Source: Rossellomorea marisflavi (GTDB lineage Bacteria > Bacillota > Bacilli > Bacillales > Bacillaceae_B). Taken from it: DNA of 64,000 bases. The notes below the pieces were generated by a model. The model was not told where the DNA came from and ran no database searches. It saw nothing but the letters and a program-made list of their open reading frames with translations. This document shows positions 27,071-36,487 of the stretch, in pieces. The DNA lies in contig CP033051.1 in assembly GCA_003667865.1 (NCBI GenBank), forward strand, positions 3,188,501 to 3,252,500, written 5' to 3'. The position numbers were made by a program, and so were the translations under genes. Each line of letters begins with the position of its first letter. Positions within the stretch are counted from its first letter, which is position 1.

Positions 27071-28291
27071 ATGAAAAAAACTATAAATGATTTGTATGAG
27101 GAAGCATGCGATTTGAAGGAAATCGCAAGGACTGATATCAACAATACTGGAACATACGTTGAAGCAGCTAATACTTTTAATAAAGCAGCTGGAGTTTTAT
27201 CAAAAGAAATAGAAACGGAAAAAGACGTTAAAAACCAATTAATTAAAATGGCCTTTAGTTCTTATTATTTTTATGAGGAAACATCTTGTCTTTCAGCATT
27301 AAATTATCAGAATCAAGATATCAATTCTACCCGGCGCTATATACAGAAGGGTCAAAAGTGGCTAAACACTGCGATTTCTTCAATCGAAAAAATAATAGGT
27401 AATTGTGAACTAAATGAATCCGAATTAATAAAATTCAGAAGTCATAAAGCCTTATGGGAATACCTTCAAAAAAATGATTCAGTATTTGAAAACGCAGCGA
27501 TTGCTAAAGAAGCATGGAAAAATGAAAATTTTTTAGACTCTCTAGATTACTATAGGTTAGCAGCAGAAAAATCTAAAGAATTGATATCAACTGTAGAAAA
27601 ATTAGTGAACGATGATCATATTGACCCTAAGTATCTTCGCATTGCTTCTGGTAACTACATTGGAATGATGACAAATGTGAGTTCATGTTTAGCACAAATA
27701 AATTATCAGAAAGCGCTAAAATCAACTGACCAAAAACAAGTTAATAAGCTCTGTAAAATTCTACTTTCTTATCTTTTAGATGCATATAGATCAGCAAATA
27801 ATGCATATGAAATAAACCCAGAGTGGCAGCAGTATTTAGATGGATGTATAGTTATGGAGAATAATATTAAGGTATTTTTGCAAGACAATCTTAATAACTG
27901 GAGTAATATTTATGAAGAAAATCACTCAGATAAGGAGCTTTTAAAATTTATGAAGCAAGTAAATAGAAAAGCTATCAATAAAATAGAAATAGAAAAGAAG
28001 TTAATTGACTTTCCAATTGTAAAATATTGGTCTATTGGAAGTTTCTACGTACTTCTTTTCCTAACTATTGTTGGAAGTGTATATTTTTTAGTAACAAATA
28101 TTGCTTCCTTCTGGAAATTTATTATTTCAATTGTAGCAATTGAAACATTATTTCTTATTATTGGAGTTTTTATTCTTAGGTCTACAGGGCTTTTATCTGA
28201 AGTGAATTTTTTTAAGGTGATTAAGTTAGCATTAGAAAATCAATTTAGAATTATTAGATCAAAGACCAAAGATGACGAAAAGGGTCAATAA
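27071..28291 (+). CDS. Helical repeat protein with C-terminal membrane segments
   Basis: 406 residues. Residues 1-300 are all helical, with SEL1/TPR-like spacing (ANTFNKAAGVLSKE, ALNYQNQDINSTRRYIQKGQKWLN, FLDSLDYYRLAAEKSKEL). Two membrane segments follow (about 320-342 and 347-368) and a short cytosolic tail. Start at ATG 27071, 8 bases after AGGAG. No family recognised; an N-terminal sensing domain on a membrane anchor fits a stress or defence role, but that is speculation. Confidence 0.65.
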   Translation: MKKTINDLYEEACDLKEIARTDINNTGTYVEAANTFNKAAGVLSKEIETEKDVKNQLIKMAFSSYYFYEETSCLSALNYQNQDINSTRRYIQKGQKWLNTAISSIEKIIGNCELNESELIKFRSHKALWEYLQKNDSVFENAAIAKEAWKNENFLDSLDYYRLAAEKSKELISTVEKLVNDDHIDPKYLRIASGNYIGMMTNVSSCLAQINYQKALKSTDQKQVNKLCKILLSYLLDAYRSANNAYEINPEWQQYLDGCIVMENNIKVFLQDNLNNWSNIYEENHSDKELLKFMKQVNRKAINKIEIEKKLIDFPIVKYWSIGSFYVLLFLTIVGSVYFLVTNIASFWKFIISIVAIETLFLIIGVFILRSTGLLSEVNFFKVIKLALENQFRIIRSKTKDDEKGQ

Positions 28292-28565
28292 CTAAAGATT
28301 AAAATTTTTATGACCACAAAAAGCTACAGTTATATAGAAAAAATATCAAACTCGGTGCCATATCCGTAATAGGAAATGCGCCGTTTTTGTTTACCTGCTT
28401 ATTTGTAGAATAACAATAAAATTAACCTGCACAGTACAACGATACTTGCGAATTTGTGAAGTGGTATAGGTACTAAGCACTGTACTCATTCTCATAAGAA
28501 ATACATTGTAATAAGACAATCGAGGTAATGAATACCCATTTAAAAAGGAAATGGGGAGAAGCGAC
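28292..28565. other. Gap with a small R1 fragment
   Basis: TGCACAGTACAACGATACTTG at 28427-28447 is the left part of R1. Nothing else is recognised. Confidence 0.5.
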
Positions 28566-29531
28566 ATGAACCGGCACAAATTAAAATTGTCTCAGATAAG
28601 CTTAGAAACTTTCTTTAGAGAAAAGGAAAGGAATGAAAACCTCGAATTAAGTATTGCTAGTAACGGGCTAAGGTTTCCACTAGTTGTTGAAGAAGTGAAT
28701 GAAAATAACTATGTGTTGGTAGATGGTTATAGGAGATATTATGCATTAAAGTTTATTGGAAAGAAGGAAGCTGAGTGCACAGTTGAAAAACTTACGTCGC
28801 CCGAAGGAAGATTATTAAAGAGACTTGCAATAGAGTTTCATACTGAAAAAAGAAATCCTTATCAGCTAGAACGAATGATTAACCAATTGTTAGCGATTAA
28901 GAATTATGACATTAAGGAAATAGCAGAACTTTGTAGTGTAACGGTAGATACAGTAAAGAAGTATATCAAAGGCAGGGAAATTAACCCTGAATGGATTAGG
29001 GTAGGAGAGGAAAAAGAATTAGGAAGACACGTGCTTACAGACATTTATTATTTAAACAATATTAGTTACAAAACAAAGGAATGTATTTTTAAACTGTATT
29101 CAGAAAAAGAAATTACAGGGACAGCTGTAAAAAATATCGAACTAATAACTAGAATTCCAGGCTTTAAATCCTTCCCTGAAAAAGTAAAAAAAGAATGTAT
29201 TGATGAAGTTATTCAGTTTGGAATTAAAGACAAAGAAATGATGGATGAAATAGTATCTAAAAAAAGCTTGCAGTCCAATTTTAACGCAGAAAGCCACAAG
29301 TTCCTTGAAAATCAACTTATCAAGCTAATAAATAGAATAAAAAAAATCCTACTTAGTACTAATTTTGTTAACAAGATGCCTTTAAATAAAAAACTGTTTT
29401 GGAAGAAAGAGTTTGAAGGGTTAATTATGTTATTGAATATTACAGATTACAAGTCTGAATTTAGAAATGCAGATAACTCAATACTTAAAGATGAAAATGA
29501 CTCTAGTTCTGGCGATAATTTGGAGCATTAG
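28566..29531 (+). CDS. ParB-like DNA-binding protein
   Basis: 321 residues. The N-terminal ParB/sulfiredoxin-like fold (ISLETFFREKERNENLELSIASNGLRFPLVVEE) holds the VDGYRRYYAL box, which in true ParB is the CTP-binding GERR-type box and here lacks the usual ExR. A central helix-turn-helix follows (YDIKEIAELCSVTVDTVKKYIKG). It resembles stand-alone ParB proteins of plasmids and phage rather than chromosomal Spo0J: no ParA is nearby. Start at ATG 28566 after GGGGAG. Role unknown. Confidence 0.75.
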   Translation: MNRHKLKLSQISLETFFREKERNENLELSIASNGLRFPLVVEEVNENNYVLVDGYRRYYALKFIGKKEAECTVEKLTSPEGRLLKRLAIEFHTEKRNPYQLERMINQLLAIKNYDIKEIAELCSVTVDTVKKYIKGREINPEWIRVGEEKELGRHVLTDIYYLNNISYKTKECIFKLYSEKEITGTAVKNIELITRIPGFKSFPEKVKKECIDEVIQFGIKDKEMMDEIVSKKSLQSNFNAESHKFLENQLIKLINRIKKILLSTNFVNKMPLNKKLFWKKEFEGLIMLLNITDYKSEFRNADNSILKDENDSSSGDNLEH

Positions 29532-29567
29532 TAGGAAGATTGGTTATAGTGCACGTTATGTTGAGAT

Positions 29568-29616
29568 ATCCCCACCCGAAAATCTCTTTACAAGGGATTC
29601 AGGTGGGGATTTTTTA
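29568..29616 (+). terminator. Terminator after ParB-like gene
   Basis: ATCCCCACC / GGTGGGGAT with a further partly paired inner stem and a run of six T. Confidence 0.85.
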
Positions 29617-29771
29617 GTCACGGTACCTAAGTATGCTTGTACAAATTTCCATATGAAGTACCTAGTACCAGGTCCTATGTATGCAATAGTTAATTGTGTA
29701 CAAGATATCCATATAATTGTAAATTGTGGTATGTTAATAACAACTAGTCCTAATTGGGGAGGCAATCAAAA

Positions 29772-30746
29772 ATGTATTATGTATCCAATGATAAGGCAGT
29801 TAAAATTGGTGAAGTGACTTTTTCAGAGATTAATTACAAAGAAAGTGATATCGAAGAATTACTACGAAAAAATATCGATATGATATGCGATGAAGAGGAA
29901 TCAATGCTAATTGTGGGGAAGCAGGTTAGAAATGCTCAGCACGGGATTAGTGATCTTACGGCTGTCGATAATAAAGGGAATATTGTATTAGTTGAAATAA
30001 AAAGAGATCGTAAAGACATTGAAGGACGGAGGGAAGCTTTTGAATTTCAGGCAATTCGTTATGCTGCTAGCTATGCAACAATTGAGGATCCTGATGATTT
30101 AGTAAATAAAATTTACGCTCCGTATATTGAAAAATACCGTCATGAGTTTGAGGATCGTTCCTTGACGAGTGCTGAACTTGGATCTAGAAAGTTAAATGGA
30201 TTCTTACAAGAAAATGTTGCTGAACGTAACTTTAATAAGAATCAAAAAATCATCTTGGTAGCCTCTGATTATGACGAGCAAACTCTATCGGCGATAGCGT
30301 GGTTGAATAGTAATAATGTAGATATTAGTTGTTTTAAACTGATTCCTTACAAAATCAATGATCAAGTATATATCAATATTGAAAAGGTACTCCCATTAAA
30401 TACATATAAGGACTACTACGTAAATTTCTTAGAGAGTCCATTAAAAAGAAGTACTCAGAAAAAGGGAATCACGCGACGAGCTCTTCCCAAAATCGATGAG
30501 ATGCTTGAATGGGGTGTCGTCAAAGAAGGCGATATCATCGTTGCAAAAGGCCAGGATCATGAAGGGATCTTAAAACAAAATGGAAATGTAGAAGTAAATG
30601 GCGAAGAAATCTCCATGCAAAAATGGTTAAAGGAACTTTACGGCTGGTCCAGTATCCAAACCTATGTATTTTCTGTACATAAAGAAACAGGAAAGACACT
30701 TGCTCAGATTCGTGAAGAGTATATGGAGAAGGAACAGGGGGAGTAG
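29772..30746 (+). CDS. PD-(D/E)XK nuclease with C-terminal RAMA-like domain
   Basis: 324 residues. The N-terminal domain shows a PD-(D/E)XK core: Asp61 in GISDLTAV, Glu75 and Lys77 in VLVEIKRD, as in DUF91/NucS-like nucleases. The C-terminal ~85 residues (GVVKEGDIIVAKGQDHEGIL...WLKELYGWSS...GKTLAQIREEY) have the pattern of RAMA, a domain found fused to restriction enzymes and methylases and thought to recognise modified DNA. This suggests a modification-dependent nuclease. Start at ATG 29772 after GGGGAGG. No methylase gene lies nearby. Confidence 0.75.
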   Translation: MYYVSNDKAVKIGEVTFSEINYKESDIEELLRKNIDMICDEEESMLIVGKQVRNAQHGISDLTAVDNKGNIVLVEIKRDRKDIEGRREAFEFQAIRYAASYATIEDPDDLVNKIYAPYIEKYRHEFEDRSLTSAELGSRKLNGFLQENVAERNFNKNQKIILVASDYDEQTLSAIAWLNSNNVDISCFKLIPYKINDQVYINIEKVLPLNTYKDYYVNFLESPLKRSTQKKGITRRALPKIDEMLEWGVVKEGDIIVAKGQDHEGILKQNGNVEVNGEEISMQKWLKELYGWSSIQTYVFSVHKETGKTLAQIREEYMEKEQGE

Positions 30747-30796
30747 AGTGTCAGGTGCCCCTCACTACTTAGCACCGGTGCCAGGCACTTTTTTTT
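30747..30796 (+). terminator. Terminator after the nuclease gene
   Basis: AGTGTCAGGTGCC pairs imperfectly with GGTGCCAGGCACT, followed by eight T. The GGTGCC/GGCAC motif is common between genes of bacilli; a relative (GGGTCAGGCACC) is at 32871. Confidence 0.65.
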
Positions 30797-30859
30797 CAAG
30801 GGGTTATGAAGTTATTTATGAATGAATGAAGCCCTTCAAGGGGGCAGCAAATAAGTAGA

Positions 30860-30897
30860 AATAATCCACCAGGCCGGCTGTGCAAGGGTGGATTATT
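30860..30897. other. Perfect hairpin in a gene-free stretch
   Basis: AATAATCCACC / GGTGGATTATT with a 16-base GC-rich loop and no T run, so perhaps a structured RNA or protein site. The remaining gap 30898-31177 is empty apart from a promoter-like AT stretch. Confidence 0.4.
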
Positions 30898-31177
30898 GTC
30901 TGTCTTTAAATGACAGTAAAGTAATCATATCGACTTTATGATGGCGTCTGATGCTCTAGTTCCACTCAATTAAGCAATCAAATCGGCCCTATGATGTCGT
31001 CAATGCACCAAAGTCCATGCCGAGTTATTTACAATCATTAACCAATTATATTGTCGGGTGGTGACAGGTACTTTATTTCTTATCTGCCAACCTTAATTAA
31101 TTCTTGTGTTCCATATATTAGCAGTGGCAGTTTGCTATAATAACAATATAGAAAACGAGAATAGGAGACGTGGGTTT

Positions 31178-32395
31178 ATGGATTTAAGAGGGATGCAAGA
31201 GGTAATAGACCGAGCTATAAAAGAAGTCTGGGTTTCAAATATATCAAACGATTATAAATCATACTTTTTGCTGAAGGAGGATACACTCAAGAACGCACTT
31301 TAATACCATTTACGGACAAAACTGCAGTATTTTTTGGAAGAGAACCAGTTAAGGATTTACACGGAATATACTTATAAAGGTTTTGTAGCTGATCTTGCAA
31401 TTGTAAAGCTTAATGATGATCCAGGTAATAAGAATCATTTAAAGGGTGATATAGAGTCTGTTCTTGCTATTATGGAAATTAAATACAAAGCAGGTAGCGG
31501 CGATAAGCCTTTTTTAGATGATATTAGGAAAATTGAGAGTTATATCAAACTTTCGCCAAGAGAGATAACGCAATATTATCTTGCCTTCGTACATGAAATT
31601 GAATATGAAAATATTGAGGGAGATTCTTGGTTAACTACATCCCAGCAGAAGTGGGCAAATGGTAGATTGACAGAGTTGTCAGGGTGTTATATCGATGAGG
31701 AAATGCAGTGGACGGTGTTATCTCATCATGAACTGAACAGGAATTACAAATGGGAATACCGCTTTACTAGGGAAGAGCTGTCTAAGGCGGTAAATCATTT
31801 TAATGAACTAAAATATTCCCATGCCTTTTATCATTATCTATTAGATGTTATGAAAAATGAAACAGAAGTTACTCAAAAGCTGGTGGATGCAGCTAAGTAT
31901 TTAATGTATTGGAAATTAGGAAAGGTATCAGCGAAAAAGACTCCAAGTAGTTGGGAAGTTAAAGTAGAAGGAAAAACGTATTATGTAGCCGAAACAACAC
32001 CACGAAATAGACAGGTAATAGCAAAAGCAACGGCCCAAGACAAAATAGAGGCTGGTTTAAAGTTTCGTGATAACCTGATGACCTTTAATGAGTTTAAACG
32101 TGAAATAGAATCCATTACAAACACATCAATTGTATTACCTACTTTCTATACTCATATATGGAGGCCATCTGAATTCCCCATCTTAGACGTTAAGGTTTGG
32201 CGTACCTACAAATGGAACAAAGGTGACGATCTTAAAAAACATACAAAACCAATGTCCTGGAATCACTACGAAGAATATACAGCATTTTTCAATGGGTTAG
32301 TTAAGGTTTCGGGTGAGGAATGGAGAAAGGTTGATAAAGGTATTTGGGTGATTGGTGAGAAACTAAAAGTGGGGACTGTGGGGAAGGAACTATAA
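31178..32395 (+). pseudogene. PD-(D/E)XK-like protein interrupted by an in-frame stop
   Basis: One continuous frame of ~405 codons from ATG 31178 (after AGGAGACG) to 32395, broken only by TAA at 31301-31303. On both sides the frame reads as one protein: ...KEDTLKNAL, stop, YHLRTKLQYFLEENQLRIY. After the stop, FVADLAIV and LAIMEIKYK look like the D and ExK of a nuclease core. The C-terminal half (VLPTFYTHIWRPSEFPILDVKVWR) is unassigned. Single-base loss of function is the simplest reading; a sequencing error or stop read-through is possible. Confidence 0.7.
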
Positions 32396-32428
32396 TAAAA
32401 CTGAAGTTACGTATGGAAGGGGTATGGT

Positions 32429-32722
32429 ATGTTAACAATTAATCAAAAGGTGAGCATCTTTGATAGTTTTACCGAACTAACTAAAAAGGTTGGAAAGGAT
32501 AATGTAAGATTCAACTATTCTTATGCACAAACAAAAAAACAACAGAAGAATGTTATCTGTCAGTTTAACATAAATACGGGGAATGGTTATGTTTGTGGTA
32601 AGTATCTTGATTCAAAGAGTCAATACAAAGTAGACCCTAGGGGATGGATAAATATAAAGAATTTTAATGAAAATGAATTAAAGATATTGATTAAAGAATC
32701 CATTAATTCGTTGTCCAAATGA
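32429..32722 (+). CDS. Hypothetical protein, 97 residues
   Basis: Small basic soluble protein beginning MLTINQKVSIFDSF, with a mid-section VICQFNINTGNGYVCGKYL and a helical end. GGAAGGGG lies before the ATG. It follows the broken nuclease-like gene by 33 bases and was probably its operon partner. No family recognised. Confidence 0.6.
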   Translation: MLTINQKVSIFDSFTELTKKVGKDNVRFNYSYAQTKKQQKNVICQFNINTGNGYVCGKYLDSKSQYKVDPRGWINIKNFNENELKILIKESINSLSK

Positions 32723-33053
32723 TTTATGTGTTTTGAATAGATATGATTCTTTTTATAACGCTAATTGAGGACTGATATAGGAGCAATCAATTTAAACAAT
32801 AAAAACAAAATCTCTTATCTTTAAATTGAAAGTCCCTGACTCCTAACACAGTAATATTCTTACCATACTGGGGGTCAGGCACCAATTTCAGTTACGAAGA
32901 TGAAATTAGGGAGTGCAGCTAGAACTCAAAAGTAAAATGATATTTTGAAACAATGAATTTTACATGATTTGATGACTTTTTCATAAAAAGGATGTGATAA
33001 ATTATTTGAAAGCCATGTAAGTCTATATGGCGAATCTTGGAAGGTATAATTAG
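32723..33053. other. Gap without a clear gene
   Basis: Holds an imperfect hairpin at 32831-32882 (CCCTGACTCC / GGGGGTCAGG). Confidence 0.4.
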
Positions 33054-33302
33054 GTGAGCCTGTTACTGCATCGTTTATCCTATTCATCTGCTATCCAAGA
33101 TATAAAAGAACGAATTGGACTGAATGGTAATTATGAAGAAAATGCAATCTATGACTATGAACTGCTTTTCGAAGTTAATGATCATAAACGAGAGTATGGA
33201 TTGATGAGTAAAATTTTAGATTGGTTACATACACAAAATGATAATTCAGCTATTGGAAGAGATTTAAAAATCATGAGAATTTTTCTTGTAAACTCATACT
33301 AA
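33054..33302 (+). CDS. Hypothetical protein or gene fragment, 82 residues
   Basis: GTG-started frame after GGAAGGT. Sequence LLLHRLSYSSAIQDIKERIG... matches no family I know. The abrupt beginning and length suggest it may be the end of a longer lost gene. Confidence 0.35.
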   Translation: MSLLLHRLSYSSAIQDIKERIGLNGNYEENAIYDYELLFEVNDHKREYGLMSKILDWLHTQNDNSAIGRDLKIMRIFLVNSY

Positions 33303-33356
33303 GAAATAGAATACACTCGATAAATAGTATAATTAATTTTAATAGGGGTGTTTTCC

Positions 33357-34406
33357 ATGATAGTGCTGGACATTTACGGTAAAATTGAAAGAACAATGAT
33401 TTCCGAAAAATTGAAACTTTATATAGGCAATCTGCCTGAAGATTGGAAGGAATTCATTAAAGAAACTATTTTTGAAGAGATCCGCAAAATTGAATTTAAC
33501 AGAAAAGAACAACACATTAAGTATGGTAAGGCACTTAATGACCAATTTAACTATACAATAGCGAAGAGAATAGTAGAAACTAATATAGGAAAGATAAAAG
33601 GCTATTCCTTAGATACTCTTGAAAATTGTATTGATTGTATTCTTGAGAATATGATTTTTATAGAATTTGATTATGAGTATAGTGATATGCCATTTTTTGA
33701 TTGGACCACGAATTGCTTTGATGGTAGGCTTTGTGAAGAAGACTATTCAGAAAAAATAGTGAAACTATTAAATTTTATGAATCGTGATAATCATGTTAGA
33801 GCACACTTTAATATAGTTTATTCAAGTAATAACGATTATTTTAGCATTATACCGAGGATTACTTCGACATTATCGCTTAGAATTAATTCAGAATTTAAAG
33901 GATATAAAACAAAAGAAGAAGCGATTTGTGATTTGAAAAAATGTGGTGAATGTATAGATAATTTCCTTCAGTCTGAGAGTGATTACTATAAATTAGATTT
34001 TATAGTTGAAGCGTTAAATAAGGTAGATGACTACAAGCATTATCACTTTCTAAGGGTGTTCACAATTCTTGAAATGCTTTTACTTAACAAAAAGCAACAA
34101 ACACATGAAATTGATAACTATATTAATCCTATTATTAATCGAATTTATAATAAGGATTCAGACCAAGCGACAAAATTATTAAGACAGATGAGAAATAAAG
34201 TAGGGCATGGTGATTTTAAGGGTTTTAATAAAAAAGCATATGAGTTTGCTGATATTTATATGATAAATTTTCAATTTGATTATTCGGAGTATAGTCATTT
34301 GAATTGGATTCTGTTGCACACATGTTGCCTATTAGACGATATATTAAAAGAAGTATTAAATCAAAAATTTGGTATAGACAAATATTTCCCAGTTGCATAT
34401 GCGTAG
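33357..34406 (+). CDS. HEPN-like protein
   Basis: 349 residues, mostly helical. The C-terminal part contains LLRQMRNKVGHGDF, where Arg279-Asn280 and His284 form the Rx4H signature of HEPN domains (Apea-like), often RNA-cleaving in defence and toxin systems. The N-terminal ~200 residues are unassigned. Start at ATG 33357 behind GGGGTG; the GTG at 33348 lies inside that site. The end of the gene abuts an IS110 fragment in the opposite direction, so the last ~10 residues could be altered. Confidence 0.65.
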   Translation: MIVLDIYGKIERTMISEKLKLYIGNLPEDWKEFIKETIFEEIRKIEFNRKEQHIKYGKALNDQFNYTIAKRIVETNIGKIKGYSLDTLENCIDCILENMIFIEFDYEYSDMPFFDWTTNCFDGRLCEEDYSEKIVKLLNFMNRDNHVRAHFNIVYSSNNDYFSIIPRITSTLSLRINSEFKGYKTKEEAICDLKKCGECIDNFLQSESDYYKLDFIVEALNKVDDYKHYHFLRVFTILEMLLLNKKQQTHEIDNYINPIINRIYNKDSDQATKLLRQMRNKVGHGDFKGFNKKAYEFADIYMINFQFDYSEYSHLNWILLHTCCLLDDILKEVLNQKFGIDKYFPVAYA

Positions 34407-34460
34407 ATGAGTAGTGTACTGTTTTCTGTTTTACAATATATTATGAAAAATAAGAAGTTA

Positions 34461-34783
34461 TACAGGTCATCAGTTTTTACCTTACGAAGGCTGGAGCTCT
34501 TGGCTCTCTGAGAGATAAGAGGATTGACGATAATATAAACATAATTTTGTTCCTCTAGAAACTGAATAACGGGAATATGATAATGACCAGTTGATTCTAA
34601 AACAACCGAAGGTTGATGACCACCAGCAGCCTTTTCAACATCTTGAAGGAACTCTAATAAACATCCTAATCCTTTAAAATCGTGAGCAATACTAAAACTC
34701 TTACGATATGGTTTACCTTTATCTAAAAACGCTTGAACCTGACTTTCTCCTTTTGATACATCCAGACCAATCACTGGATTCAT
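34461..34783 (-). pseudogene. IS110-family transposase, N-terminal fragment
   Basis: About 108 codons of an IS110 DEDD transposase: MNPVIGLDVSKGESQVQAF, VLESTGHYH and LISQRAKSSSLRKVKTD, the usual order of the RuvC-like domain. The frame leaves the family right after KVKTD, where ~300 residues with the rest of the catalytic domain and the C-terminal serine domain are missing. The break is next to the HEPN gene. Confidence 0.85.
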
Positions 34784-34930
34784 TAATTTTCTCCTCCTCC
34801 TAGAAATACAAATTAGTCGGTAACCCCTAATGCTCCTTGTAATGTCATAGGTTCCTTGTTAAACGGGATCATAGTCCCACGGGTGCTACGTCCTCCCCCG
34901 ACTACCGATATAATAAAACTATATAAAAAA
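34784..34930 (-). other. Left end of the IS110 remnant
   Basis: Non-coding stretch before the transposase start, with GGAGGAGGAGAAAATT (complement) as the ribosome site. In IS110 elements this end is known to encode the bridge RNA that pairs target and donor; no specific loops were assigned. Confidence 0.4.
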
Positions 34931-34975
34931 AGGTCAACCAGAAAAATCTGGCTAACCTTATATTACGAACGGGTG
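34930..34975 (+). repeat. Repeat R4 with hairpin
   Basis: AGGTCAACCAGA / TCTGGCTAACCT hairpin followed by TATATTACGAACGGGTGC; related to 14552-14602. Confidence 0.6.
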
Positions 34976-34990
34976 CAAGAGTTAAAGAAT

Positions 34991-35018
34991 GGGATAGCAG
35001 CTGCGATCCCTTTTTTTT
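34991..35018 (+). terminator. Terminator upstream of the phosphoesterase operon
   Basis: GGGATaGC / GCgATCCC around AGCT, then eight T. Confidence 0.8.
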
Positions 35019-35155
35019 ATTGTGCTAACGGGCAGTTTAAGTAAAGAAGGAAAAATTGGAAGCGATGTAGAATACTATGTATAATACAGTTGTAAATAAT
35101 AGATGATATATATTTTATTCCTATCTAATTTTATTTATACTCGAGGTGCTACACA

Positions 35156-36469
35156 ATGCATTTGCGTTTTTTACATATTTCTGATATTCATTTTCAAGTT
35201 GAAAATTATCAATCTAGAAGAATGAGGATGAGGTTGTTAACAAAAATAAATGAGTTAAATCAAGTAAACCCATTTAATTTTGTTATTTTGACAGGAGATC
35301 TCTCTCATCAAGGGCAAGGTTTTAACGAAAATCAATTGAGATTTTTCGAAGAAATTTTACGTATACTTAATTTATCGAAAAAGCAAATATATATTATTCC
35401 CGGAAATCATGACATCAGAAGAAATGATGATAGAACTGATTTGATAAATGAAATCGTTGAATCAAATAACCCTTCGAACACATTAGATGAATATCTTGAA
35501 GATGAGGAGAATAGGTCTAAAATATTGAGTAGTTTCGATTCTTTTTCAACCTTCTATTTTGATTTTTTAACAAAAGAATATCCCTTAAATGATATTCACT
35601 TTTTACTTGAAACAGAAAATTATAATATTGTGCATTTAAATACATGTCTCATTGCAAATAGAGCTGGAGAAGAAGGGGAATTACTTATTGGGAAGAATAA
35701 ATTATTGGATTGTTTATCTAATTTAAGACTAGATAATAATAAATTATCTATTGCAATTGGTCACCATACATTAGAATGTATGGCTGAAAGTGATAAAAAT
35801 GCAATGCTAAGTTTATTTGATGATTTTAATATTGATTTGTACCTTTCAGGTCATGTACATAGAGCAGCATACAATATAGAAGCAAATCAATATAATAATC
35901 TTTTAAATATTGTTAGTGCTGGAGTTCACTCGGATGAATATGCTTTAGGAGGTTTCGGAGACTTTTTAATTCAGGATGGAGTTGCAAAAGTTTCCCAATA
36001 TATTTGGAACAGTGAACATGAATATTGGACTTTAAATAATACGTTGGGTAGAAAAATGGAAAATGGTGTTTTGGAGTATCGCATCCCAAAATTCTCAAAT
36101 AATAACAATAGTTCTGAAGATGTAATAAGTTATAAAAAAGATAAAATAAAAAAAGAATTAAGGGAACTATTTTCAGAAAATGAACGAATTTTTAAGCAAT
36201 ATGGACCATTTAGTATAACAGCCCAGCATACCCCAGTTTCAGAGTTTGCATATATGTGGAAAGAAAAGTGCATTTCTGATATTATTCCAAATAATAGAAA
36301 AATTTTAGAAATAATAGAAAATAATAAAGAATTAATATCAGATGACAAATTATTTATTCTTGGGTTATATAAGAATCATATAGAGGGGTTTGAAATGAAT
36401 CATATATCTAAATATAAAAGTTCTGACGTTCCTACATTTCCCAAAGAAATACTAACAATTCTAGACTAA
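35156..36469 (+). CDS. Calcineurin-like phosphoesterase (operon gene 1)
   Basis: 437 residues, soluble. The N-terminal two thirds are a metallophosphoesterase with the full metal set: ISDIHF (9-13), TGDLSHQG, PGNHD, GHHTLE and SGHVHR. The C-terminal ~130 residues (after YRIPKF) form an extra helical domain of unknown family. Unlike the 6545 enzyme it has no membrane part. GAGGTG precedes the ATG. Two genes follow, after 18 bases and with an 80-base overlap, so all three should act together. The substrate could be a nucleotide made by the nucleotidyltransferase, which is inference. Confidence 0.8.
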   Translation: MHLRFLHISDIHFQVENYQSRRMRMRLLTKINELNQVNPFNFVILTGDLSHQGQGFNENQLRFFEEILRILNLSKKQIYIIPGNHDIRRNDDRTDLINEIVESNNPSNTLDEYLEDEENRSKILSSFDSFSTFYFDFLTKEYPLNDIHFLLETENYNIVHLNTCLIANRAGEEGELLIGKNKLLDCLSNLRLDNNKLSIAIGHHTLECMAESDKNAMLSLFDDFNIDLYLSGHVHRAAYNIEANQYNNLLNIVSAGVHSDEYALGGFGDFLIQDGVAKVSQYIWNSEHEYWTLNNTLGRKMENGVLEYRIPKFSNNNNSSEDVISYKKDKIKKELRELFSENERIFKQYGPFSITAQHTPVSEFAYMWKEKCISDIIPNNRKILEIIENNKELISDDKLFILGLYKNHIEGFEMNHISKYKSSDVPTFPKEILTILD

Positions 36470-36487
36470 ATAAGGAGGAAGTTATTT

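Noticed and set aside
29467-29817. 116-codon frame overlapping the ParB-like and nuclease genes
   Set aside because: It covers a terminator and two real gene ends in another frame.
34856-35044. 62-codon plus-strand frame
   Set aside because: It crosses the IS110 end, a repeat hairpin and a terminator; not a gene.
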